DNA of 26,720 nucleotides from Pseudomonadota bacterium (GTDB taxonomy: Bacteria > Pseudomonadota > Gammaproteobacteria > Xanthomonadales > Xanthomonadaceae): assembly GCA_023461075.1 (NCBI GenBank), contig JAEWNY010000052.1, positions 1 through 26,720 of the forward strand. Direction: 5' to 3'. A program made the position numbers and the translations under genes. How positions within the stretch are numbered: the first letter of the stretch is position 1; each line of letters begins with the position of its first letter. The notes below the pieces were generated by a model. The model worked only from the letters and a program-made list of their open reading frames with translations. It was not told where the DNA came from and searched no databases. Below are positions 7,296 to 13,685 of this stretch, in pieces.

Positions 7296-7301
7296 TAGAA
7301 T
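7296..7301 (+). promoter_or_regulatory. -10 box for trpS
   Basis: TAGAAT lies 26 nt before the trpS ATG, implying a leader of about 20 nt. No attenuator or T-box is visible, and no clear -35 box is seen. Confidence 0.45.
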
Positions 7302-7327
7302 GGGCTTCCCCATTCGTTCCAGCCTGC

Positions 7328-8665
7328 ATGGCCGCTCCCCGCCACAAGACCCGCATCCTGACCGGCATCACCACGACCGGCGCGCCCCACCTGGGCAACT
7401 ACGTCGGGGCGATCCGCCCGGCCCTGGCCAGCGCACACTCCAACGATGCGGAGAATTTCTACTTCCTCGCCGATTATCACGCACTGGTGAAATGCGGCGA
7501 TCCGGCGCGCGTGCAGCGATCGACGCTGGAGATCGCCGCGACCTGGTTGGCCTGCGGCCTGGATGTCGAAAAGAACTGGTTCTACCGCCAGAGCGACATC
7601 CCCGAGATCGCGGAACTCAATTGGTTGCTGACGTGCGTGGCGGGCAAGGGGTTGCTCAACCGCGCGCATGCCTACAAGGCCGCGGTCGACAAGAACCGTG
7701 CCGACGGCGAGGACGACGATGCCGGCATCAACGCCGGGCTCTTCATGTATCCGGTGTTGATGGCCGCCGACATCCTCATCTTCAACGCCGATCGCGTGCC
7801 GGTCGGCCGCGACCAGATGCAGCACATCGAGATGGCGCGCGACTTCGCCCAGCGTTTCAACCACCTCTACGGCGAGCCTGCCTCGGAACAGCACTTCGTG
7901 CTGCCGGAAGCGGTCATTGACGAAAACGTGGCGACCTTGCCCGGCCTGGATGGCCGCAAGATGTCCAAGAGTTACGACAACACGATCCCGTTGTTCGCGC
8001 CGCCGGGTGTCCTGAAGAAACTGGTGATGGGCATCGTCACCGATTCGCGCGCGCCGGGCGAGGCCAAGGACACCGAAGGCTCCGCGCTTTTCCAGCTCTA
8101 CCAGGCGTTTGCCAGCGCCGAGGAAACCGCGGCGATGCGCGAAGCGTATGCCGAAGGCATCGGCTGGGGCGATGCCAAGCAGAAGCTGTTCGAGCGTATC
8201 GATGCCGAGGTCGCGCCGATGCGTGAGCGCTACGAATCCCTGATGGCGCGTCCGGCCGAGATCGAGGCAACCCTGCGCGACAACGCCCGGCGCTTGCGCG
8301 CGCAGCACGCAACGCCGCGTCTGCACGACTTGCGTGATGCGGTGGGCCTGCGCGACCTTTCCGTGGCGGCCGTCGATGCGAAAGCGGATGGGCGTGCGAG
8401 GGCAGGCCTTCCGGCGTTCAAGCAATACCGCGAAACCGACGGCAAGTTCTATTTCAAGCTGGGCGAAGCTGACCGCGTGCTGTTGCAGAGCGAGGGATAC
8501 GATGCCCCGCGCGATGCCGGCCAAAAGGTTGCGGCGCTCAAGGCCGGACGGATCGATGAGGCCGCGCTCTCGTCCTGGCTTGCCGGAGATGCGACGCCTG
8601 CCGAGGTGCGCGAGGCCCTGGCCCGGATCGCCGAGGCCGAGGCGGCCAAGGCAGGCAAGCCGTGA
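7328..8665 (+). CDS. trpS: tryptophan--tRNA ligase with C-terminal extension
   Basis: A class I aminoacyl-tRNA synthetase that charges tRNA-Trp. The HIGH motif appears as PHLGNYVG (20-27) and the KMSKS loop is intact at 211-215 (DGRKMSKSYDN). Bacterial TrpS is usually about 330-340 residues; this one has 445. The extra 110 residues include a segment at about 363-406 (FKQYRETDGKFYFKL, then LLQSEGYDAPRDAGQKVAALK) that resembles the small YegP/DUF1508-type fold, followed by an Ala/Glu-rich helix. Long TrpS forms are known in xanthomonads; the YegP resemblance is my reading. ATG 7328 begins MAAPRHKTRIL just before the Rossmann fold. The TGA overlaps the next gene's GTG start. Confidence 0.93.
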   Translation: MAAPRHKTRILTGITTTGAPHLGNYVGAIRPALASAHSNDAENFYFLADYHALVKCGDPARVQRSTLEIAATWLACGLDVEKNWFYRQSDIPEIAELNWLLTCVAGKGLLNRAHAYKAAVDKNRADGEDDDAGINAGLFMYPVLMAADILIFNADRVPVGRDQMQHIEMARDFAQRFNHLYGEPASEQHFVLPEAVIDENVATLPGLDGRKMSKSYDNTIPLFAPPGVLKKLVMGIVTDSRAPGEAKDTEGSALFQLYQAFASAEETAAMREAYAEGIGWGDAKQKLFERIDAEVAPMRERYESLMARPAEIEATLRDNARRLRAQHATPRLHDLRDAVGLRDLSVAAVDAKADGRARAGLPAFKQYRETDGKFYFKLGEADRVLLQSEGYDAPRDAGQKVAALKAGRIDEAALSSWLAGDATPAEVREALARIAEAEAAKAGKP

Positions 8666-8985
8666 CCGGCACCGAGATCGCCGGGCTGCCGCTGCTGGCC
8701 CTGATCCTGTTCGCGCCATGGTTCGCCATCCTCTCCACGCTGTTCTGGTTCTACCCGCGCCAGCCACGCAATGCCGCGCGGCGCGGGTTCGACATCGTCG
8801 CCCTGCTGCTTTCGCTTGTGGGCTTCATCGCCGCACTGTATTGGGCGCACGGATATGCCGATCCCGGTCACCACCTCTGGCCGCAAGTGCTCGCCACCTC
8901 GGTCGGCTATGGCGTCTACCTGCTGGTGATGGTGCTCGCGTTCCTGCTGCGCAGGCGCTGGCTGGTGAGGTCGCTCCGTTGCTGA
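8662..8985 (+). CDS. small inner-membrane protein of unknown function
   Basis: A 107-residue protein with three likely membrane helices: about 8-30 (LPLLALILFAPWFAILSTLFWFY), about 43-62 (FDIVALLLSLVGFIAALYWA) and about 77-97 (LATSVGYGVYLLVMVLAFLL), ending in an Arg-rich tail. GTG 8662 overlaps the trpS stop (GTGA), so translation is probably coupled. I do not recognise a characterised family. Coupling to trpS is shown by position only and does not by itself imply a role in translation. Confidence 0.75.
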   Translation: MTGTEIAGLPLLALILFAPWFAILSTLFWFYPRQPRNAARRGFDIVALLLSLVGFIAALYWAHGYADPGHHLWPQVLATSVGYGVYLLVMVLAFLLRRRWLVRSLRC

Positions 8986-9051
8986 GCGCCTTCCTTGGCC
9001 ACAAAGCGTGCGCACGTGCCTGGGCGCATGCGGATCATGCGGATTCGGTGC

Positions 9052-9222
9052 GCCGCTTCAAGCGAATCGCTGCCCGTCTCGATCGGACTGGGGCAGCGCA
9101 TCGGCAAGATGGAACCCATCGAGCGCGCGGTCACGCGCGCCGACGAGGCGCTCTAGCGCGCCAAGCAGGGCGGGCGCAATCGCATCGAATGCAACAGGGC
9201 CTTGCCGCAGTCCGCAGCCTGA
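9052..9222 (+). pseudogene. remnant of a GGDEF (diguanylate cyclase) domain, C-terminal end
   Basis: One frame reads LPVSIGLGQRIGK, then EPIERAVTRADEAL, a TAG stop at 9154-9156, then RAKQGGRNRIE and a final TGA at 9220-9222. This matches the last third of GGDEF domains, where the conserved ending is VSIG...RADxALYxAKxxGRNR. The TAG replaces the conserved Tyr codon and is one base from TAC or TAT. The GG(D/E)EF active-site loop and everything upstream are missing, and no upstream frame supplies them. It is a decayed fragment between trpS and the dehydrogenase operon. The identification rests on motif order and spacing. Confidence 0.7.
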
Positions 9223-9234
9223 AGGCGGCTGGCT

Positions 9235-9618
9235 TCAATCCCAGTCGTTGGCGTGCGGGCCGAACGGCTTGCGTTGCTGGCGGATTACGCAGAAGCGATG
9301 CCCGCTTGGCGCTTCCATCACCCACCAGGTCTTGATCTTCTCGACCTTGCGCGCACCGAGCGTCACCAGGCGCTCGGCTTCCGCATCGACATCATCGCTC
9401 TCGATATCCAGGTGTACGCGCGAGGGATGCGTGACCTTCTGCAGCAGGATGATCGGTTCGTCCGCTTCGGTCGCGAGTTCCGCGTATTTGCCATCGCCCT
9501 CCGAATCGACGCTGTTGATGGGCTTGCCCAGCGCCTTCGACCAGAATTCGGCATGTGGGGCGAGGTCATCGACTTGGCAATCGATAACCAGCGAGGACAG
9601 TCGCGAGCGATGCGCCAT
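9235..9618 (-). CDS. VOC-superfamily (glyoxalase/bleomycin-resistance fold) protein
   Basis: A 127-residue protein with the paired beta-alpha-beta-beta-beta modules of the VOC fold: SRLSSLVIDCQVDDLAPHAE and FWSKALGKP at the start, RVHLDIESDDVDAEAERLVTLGA in the middle, and WWVMEAPSGHRFCVIR near the end. It resembles the Glyoxalase_6-like group of small unassigned VOC proteins. The substrate is unknown. ATG 9618 overlaps the E2 stop codon by one base (TGATG); a TTG at 9621 is possible but less likely. It is the last gene of the 2-oxoacid dehydrogenase operon and probably translationally coupled to E2. Confidence 0.8.
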   Translation of the reverse strand: MAHRSRLSSLVIDCQVDDLAPHAEFWSKALGKPINSVDSEGDGKYAELATEADEPIILLQKVTHPSRVHLDIESDDVDAEAERLVTLGARKVEKIKTWWVMEAPSGHRFCVIRQQRKPFGPHANDWD

Positions 9619-11039
9619 CAATTCGGCCTTGCGAGATCGTCAAGCATTGCCTTGAGGAAACGCGCCGCCTCGCCGCCGGTCGCCGCGCGATGGTCGAAGG
9701 TCAGCGAGATGGGGATGCGCCGGTGCACTTCGATGCCGCCCATCACTGCGACCACGTCATGGCAGAGCTTGCCGGCACCGACGATCGCCACGCACGGCGG
9801 CACCACCACCGGCGTCGCGTACCGGCCGGCGAACATGCCGAAATTGCTCAAGCTGATGGTGTAGCCCATCAACTCGCCCTGCGGGATGGAACGATCCTCA
9901 ACCTGCGCGCGCAGGCGCTTGATGCCGGCACGGATGCCTGCGCCATCGAGCATGTCTGCATTGCGCAACGCGGGCACGAACAGGCCATCATCGGTATCGA
10001 CCGCGATGCCGAGATCGACGTGCGGATGCAGGGTGCGGGTGAGGTTCTTGCCGTCGAACCAGGCATTGAGCGCGGGCACATCCTTGCAGGCCGAGACAAT
10101 GGCGCGCACCAGTCGTGCGGTGATGTCCTGCTTGCCGATCCATGCGTGCAGGTCGGCATCGTCCACCAGCGTCGTCGGCACGACTTGCGCATGCGCATCG
10201 GCCATGACCCGAGCCATGTTGCGGCGTACGCCCTTGAGTTGCTCGGGTTGGCCGCTCGCGCGGGTACCCGGCGGCTGCGTTCGCATCGGCTTGCCGGATT
10301 GCGAGAGCGTGCTGCGTTGCGGTTGCGTGTTCGCCTGGGTGTTCGCTTGTTGGTTTGATGGCGGCATCGGTGTGTCCACCGCGCGCTGGCGCGACGCGCT
10401 GCCGAGCTTCGCGCTGCCGTCGGCCGCGGCCTGCTTCACATCGCCCATGGTGACCGTGCCATCGGGGCCGCTCGCGCTTACCTGTGCGATGTCCACGCCC
10501 AGCTTGCGCGCCATCGCGCGCACCGCCGGCACCGCCTTGACGCCGCCGACGCTGCTCGCGGCCTCGCTGCGCACGCTGTCGCCGACCTGCATCGCGCCGA
10601 CCACCGTGCCCGCATCCTGCTTCGCCTGCGCGTTGGCATTGGCGTCTTCCGGCTGCGGCTTGCCTTCGGCCTTGATCGCGCCGCCTTCGGTCGAGGCGAC
10701 GACCTTGTCATCCGGTGCCGGATCCTGCGACCCGACCGAATGCCCGCCGCCGTGGTGATGGCCGGTGTCCTGGCCTTCGGCACGTTGCGGCATCGACATG
10801 TCCATCTCGAACTCGGCCAGCATGTGGCCGGTGACGATGACATCGCCCGCCGCACCGGCGAGTTTCAGTACCTTGCCGCTGACCGGCGAGGGCACGTCGA
10901 CGACGGCCTTGGCGGTTTCCATCGAGACCAGGTTGTCGTCCAGCTTGACGATGTCGCCCTCCTTGACGTGCCATTCGACGATGGTCGCGTCCGGCAGGCC
11001 TTCGCCAAGGTCGGGGAGGTGGAAAGTCTTCTTGCTCAT
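9618..11039 (-). CDS. dihydrolipoamide acyltransferase (E2) of a branched-chain-type 2-oxoacid dehydrogenase
   Basis: The 473-residue core subunit takes the acyl group from E1 on a lipoyl arm and passes it to CoA. The lipoyl domain (about 1-80) has K44 in METAKAVVDVP. A long linker includes a His-rich GHHHGGGH (93-100). The peripheral subunit-binding domain is at about 168-205 (AVPAVRAMARKLGVDI...GPDGTVTMGDV), and a Gln/Asn/Pro-rich linker (about 206-265) leads to the catalytic domain. The catalytic His is H450 in SLTFDHRAATGGEA. The usual HxxxDG motif has Thr454 instead of Asp. The start ATG 11039 overlaps the SH3 gene stop (ATGA). The substrate could be branched-chain 2-oxoacids or pyruvate; order and sequence type favour the former. 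No E3 gene is present. Confidence 0.9.
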   Translation of the reverse strand: MSKKTFHLPDLGEGLPDATIVEWHVKEGDIVKLDDNLVSMETAKAVVDVPSPVSGKVLKLAGAAGDVIVTGHMLAEFEMDMSMPQRAEGQDTGHHHGGGHSVGSQDPAPDDKVVASTEGGAIKAEGKPQPEDANANAQAKQDAGTVVGAMQVGDSVRSEAASSVGGVKAVPAVRAMARKLGVDIAQVSASGPDGTVTMGDVKQAAADGSAKLGSASRQRAVDTPMPPSNQQANTQANTQPQRSTLSQSGKPMRTQPPGTRASGQPEQLKGVRRNMARVMADAHAQVVPTTLVDDADLHAWIGKQDITARLVRAIVSACKDVPALNAWFDGKNLTRTLHPHVDLGIAVDTDDGLFVPALRNADMLDGAGIRAGIKRLRAQVEDRSIPQGELMGYTISLSNFGMFAGRYATPVVVPPCVAIVGAGKLCHDVVAVMGGIEVHRRIPISLTFDHRAATGGEAARFLKAMLDDLARPN

Positions 11040-11395
11040 CGGGCATGTCCTTCGATCGATTCGATGTTGCGCGCGGTCACCCCGCCTTGCACGCCGTGTT
11101 GGTTTTCGGACCACCACCAGTCGGCCAGTTCGCGGTGCAGGGTCAACCGCTTGTCTGGATCCGCATCCAATTCCAGCGTGTCGTAATCGGCTTGCGCGGT
11201 GGCGGTGACGCCGTCGGCATCCACCGGGAACAACGCGTGCGGAATCCAGCCGCCGAGTCCATCCGCGCGCACGGTCCAGACAAACTGTGGCCCTTGGTCA
11301 TCTGGTTCGCCCAGCCGCACCGGTTCGCCCGCACGCACTTGGATCGGCAGGCGTTTCGGCGCACGGTGCGCGGTGATGATGCGGGCGCTGTGCAT
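11036..11395 (-). CDS. SH3-like domain protein inside the 2-oxoacid dehydrogenase operon
   Basis: A 119-residue soluble protein with what look like two SH3-type barrels. The first (about 13-58) runs PIQVRAGEPVRLGEP, FVWTVRADGLGGWIPHALF. The second (about 65-113) runs ATAQADYDTLELDADPDKRL, ADWWWSENQHGVQGGVTARNIE, with the ALYDY-like start and the W-W plus G-x-V-x-x-N-x end of variant SH3 domains. There is no signal peptide, so it acts in the cytoplasm. It lies between E1-beta and E2 with overlaps on both sides (TGATG with E1-beta, ATGA with E2), so it is made with the complex. Its role is unknown; binding to a complex subunit or to a Pro-rich segment such as the E1-beta N-terminus is a guess. 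Confidence 0.75.
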   Translation of the reverse strand: MHSARIITAHRAPKRLPIQVRAGEPVRLGEPDDQGPQFVWTVRADGLGGWIPHALFPVDADGVTATAQADYDTLELDADPDKRLTLHRELADWWWSENQHGVQGGVTARNIESIEGHAR

Positions 11396-12462
11396 CAGGC
11401 GTGTGCCATCGCGCGCCGGGCCGCGGCGACGATCTTGTCCACGCTCGGCAGGTACTTCATCTCGAGGCGGAACAGCGGGATGTGGGTGTCGTAGCCGGTG
11501 ACGCGCTCGACCGGTGCCAAGAGGTCGAACAGGCACTCCTCGGCCACGCGTGCGGCGATCTCGGCACCGAATCCTGCGGTCTTCGCGGCCTCGTGCACGA
11601 TCACGCAGCGCCCGGTCTTGGCGACGCTTTCGGCAATGGTGTCGAAGTCGAGCGGCTTGAGCGTGGCGACATCGATCACTTCCGCGCTGATGCCGTCCTT
11701 GGCCAACGCCTCGGCGGCTTCCAGCGTTTCCTTGACCTGCGCGCCCCAGGTGACCAACGTGATGTCGTCGCCGTCGCGCAGCACGTAGCAGACGTCGAGC
11801 GGCAGCGCCTCGCCATCATCCGGCACCAGCTCCTTGTACTGGCGATAGATGCGCTTGGGCTCCATGTAGATGACCGGGTCGGGATCGCGGATCGCGGCCA
11901 GCAGCAGCCCGTAGGCGCGTTGCGGCGATGAGGGCATCACCACGCGCAGACCGGGCACGTTGGTGAAGATCGACTCGTTGGCCTCGGAATGATGTTCCGG
12001 CGCGCGGATGCCGCCGCCCCAAGGCACGCGCAGCACCATCGGGCAGGTCAATCGGCCACGGGTGCGATAACGCATGCGCGCGGCGTGGCAGACGATGAAA
12101 TCGACCATCGGGTACATGAAGCCGTCGAACTGCGCCTCGGCGACCGGCTTCATGCCCTGCGAAGCCATGCCCACGGTCAAGCCGGCGATCGTGGTCTCGT
12201 CCAGCGGCGTGTCCAGTACGCGTTCGTCGCCGAACTGCTGCTGCAGGCCGGCGGTGGCGCGGAATACGCCACCGTTGACGCCGACGTCCTCGCCCAGCAC
12301 CACGACCGCATCGTCGTTGTGCATCTCGTAGGCAAGCGCCTGGGTGATCGCCTCGATAAGCGTGATCGGAGCCGGCGTGACGGGAGCAGGCGTGACGGGA
12401 GCGGGCGTGATCGGGGCGGGGGTGGTCGATGTTGCGTTGTCGTTCTTCGGGGTCGTGCTCAT
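11395..12462 (-). CDS. 2-oxoacid dehydrogenase E1 component, beta subunit
   Basis: A 355-residue transketolase-like subunit that pairs with E1-alpha to decarboxylate the 2-oxoacid on thiamine diphosphate. The core starts near residue 33 (ITLIEAITQALAYEM) and contains GEDVGVNGGVFRAT (about 57-70), DTPLDETTIAGLTVGMA, a PWGGGIRAPEHHSE loop, VPGLRVVMPSSP and a C-terminal LVTWGAQV...VIDVATLKPLD domain. Before the core is an extension built of four PAP(I/V)T pentapeptides encoded by a 15-bp tandem repeat. ATG 12462 overlaps the E1-alpha stop (ATGA). The branched-chain 2-oxoacid enzyme is the favoured assignment, which would feed iso-fatty acid and DSF-type signal synthesis in this family; a pyruvate-type enzyme remains possible. 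Confidence 0.9.
   Translation of the reverse strand: MSTTPKNDNATSTTPAPITPAPVTPAPVTPAPITLIEAITQALAYEMHNDDAVVVLGEDVGVNGGVFRATAGLQQQFGDERVLDTPLDETTIAGLTVGMASQGMKPVAEAQFDGFMYPMVDFIVCHAARMRYRTRGRLTCPMVLRVPWGGGIRAPEHHSEANESIFTNVPGLRVVMPSSPQRAYGLLLAAIRDPDPVIYMEPKRIYRQYKELVPDDGEALPLDVCYVLRDGDDITLVTWGAQVKETLEAAEALAKDGISAEVIDVATLKPLDFDTIAESVAKTGRCVIVHEAAKTAGFGAEIAARVAEECLFDLLAPVERVTGYDTHIPLFRLEMKYLPSVDKIVAAARRAMAHA
12360..12419. repeat. four 15-bp tandem repeats in the E1-beta N-terminal coding region
   Basis: Units begin at 12360, 12375, 12390 and 12405, each of the form GCGTGAYSGGRGCNG on the plus strand. On the coding strand they encode PAPIT, PAPVT, PAPVT, PAPIT. The length is a multiple of 3, so copy-number change keeps the frame. 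The repeats lie in a disordered extension before the conserved core. Confidence 0.9.
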
Positions 12463-13547
12463 GCGCGGCGCTCCTTCGCGGCGGCGTCCAGGGCCATTGC
12501 GGCCTCGCGTTGGGCCAGCACGTCGGCCGGCATGTCGCCGTAGAGGTAATCAAACATCGCCTCGACCGGTTGCACGGGGGTCTCGAGGTAGGCGTTGATC
12601 TCGGCATCGACCACTTCGCCGCATTCCTTCAACCACGCCTCCTCCTGCGCCTCGCTCCACAGCTTGAGGTCGGTGAGGTATCTGCGCAGGCGGATGAAGG
12701 GTTCGCGCGTCCAGGCGTCCTTGACTTCCTCCTCGCCGCGGTAACGGCGGGCGTCGTCGGCAGTGGTGTGGTCGTGCAGGCGATAGGTCATGAATTCGAT
12801 GACGCTGCCGCCTTCGCCCTTGCGCGCGCGCTCACCGGCGCGGCGCATCGCCTCGAGCACCGCGACCAGATCGTTGCCGTCGACTTGCGTGCAGTGCAGG
12901 CCACCGGCCAAACCCTTCTGCGCCAGCGTTTCCGCGCCGGTCTGCGCCTTGCGCGGCACCGAGATCGCCCAGCCGTTGTTGATCACGCACAGCACCAGCG
13001 GCAGCGAGTACGCGCCGGCGGAGTTCACCGCGGCGTAGAAATCGGTCTTCGACGAGCCACCATCGCCGCAGCAGGCCACGGCGATGCGATCCTGCTTGCG
13101 CAGCTTGAACGAGAGCGCCGCGCCGGCTGCCATCAGGCATTGGGTGGAAATCGGCACGCACCACGGATAGTCATTGCGCGGGATCTCGAAGTCGTTGCCG
13201 CGCTCGTCGCCGCCCCAGTACATCAGCACGTCGCGCGGCTTCACCCCGCGCATGAACTGCGCGCCGTACTCGCGATAGCTGGGGGCGAAGACATCGTCGG
13301 GCGACATCGATGCGCCGATCCCGACGTGCGTCGCCTCGTGGCCCAGGCTGGCGGCATAGGTGCCCAGCTTGCCGGTGCGCTGCAGGGCGATGGCCTTGCT
13401 GTCGAAGGTGCGCACGAACAGCATCCGCTTGAACAGCGGCACCAGCTTGCTCGGGTCCGCGACCGCTGGTGGCAAAGGCCCCGCGAGGCTGCCGTCGGGC
13501 TTGAGGTATTGCAGGTATTCGATCTCGAACTGGGCGGCCACGGTCAT
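12459..13547 (-). CDS. 2-oxoacid dehydrogenase E1 component, alpha subunit
   Basis: A 362-residue thiamine-diphosphate subunit. The cofactor motif is complete: GDGGSSKTDF (161-170) followed at the right distance by INNGWAISV (189-197), the GDG-x(n)-NN signature. RTFDSKAIALQRTGKLGTY and the APSYREYG segment are the branched-chain E1-alpha type. A later RLHDHTTADD matches the substrate loop seen as HSTSDD in relatives. The N-terminus FEIEYLQYLKPDG also fits branched-chain enzymes. ATG 13547 (MTVAAQF) is preferred; in-frame ATGs at 13556 and 13574 would add up to nine unsupported residues. It heads the operon E1-alpha, E1-beta, SH3, E2, VOC, all junctions overlapping. The E3 subunit must come from elsewhere in the genome. 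Confidence 0.9.
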   Translation of the reverse strand: MTVAAQFEIEYLQYLKPDGSLAGPLPPAVADPSKLVPLFKRMLFVRTFDSKAIALQRTGKLGTYAASLGHEATHVGIGASMSPDDVFAPSYREYGAQFMRGVKPRDVLMYWGGDERGNDFEIPRNDYPWCVPISTQCLMAAGAALSFKLRKQDRIAVACCGDGGSSKTDFYAAVNSAGAYSLPLVLCVINNGWAISVPRKAQTGAETLAQKGLAGGLHCTQVDGNDLVAVLEAMRRAGERARKGEGGSVIEFMTYRLHDHTTADDARRYRGEEEVKDAWTREPFIRLRRYLTDLKLWSEAQEEAWLKECGEVVDAEINAYLETPVQPVEAMFDYLYGDMPADVLAQREAAMALDAAAKERRA

Positions 13548-13576
13548 GCGATGCATCCGGTATCGGTCATGCATTC

Positions 13577-13582
13577 ATGATA
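13577..13582 (-). promoter_or_regulatory. possible -10 box of the 2-oxoacid dehydrogenase operon
   Basis: On the minus strand TATCAT lies 29 nt before the E1-alpha ATG at 13547, which would give a leader of about 23 nt. The -35 region is poor. It lies in the 138-bp divergent region shared with kynA. Confidence 0.3.
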
Positions 13583-13673
13583 GCCAGTGCCTGCGAAGGT
13601 TCCGTTGCGCGCTGCGGCATGACATCGCCGCTGCGCCTTGATCCGGGTCAGCCCGCGAACGCAGGTCGCATGC

Positions 13674-13679
13674 GAGAAT
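13674..13679 (+). promoter_or_regulatory. -10 box for kynA, leaderless geometry
   Basis: GAGAAT ends exactly 6 nt before the kynA ATG at 13686, the same spacing as before birA and the SPOR gene. No ribosome-binding site precedes the ATG. Confidence 0.45.
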
Positions 13680-13685
13680 CCGCGC

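Noticed and set aside
7295..8767. Open frame of 490 codons on the minus strand
   Set aside because: It lies opposite trpS, whose product has intact HIGH and KMSKS motifs; the minus frame has shadow-like composition.
8334..9335. Plus-strand frame running from the end of trpS through the GGDEF remnant
   Set aside because: It reads trpS and the next gene out of frame and shares no frame with the GGDEF remnant.
9619..9621. TTG start for the VOC protein
   Set aside because: The next codon is an ATG (9618) that overlaps the E2 stop in the pattern seen at the other junctions of this operon.
12360..12419. Possible CRISPR-like array
   Set aside because: The four 15-bp units are contiguous, have no spacers, and are in frame within the E1-beta gene.
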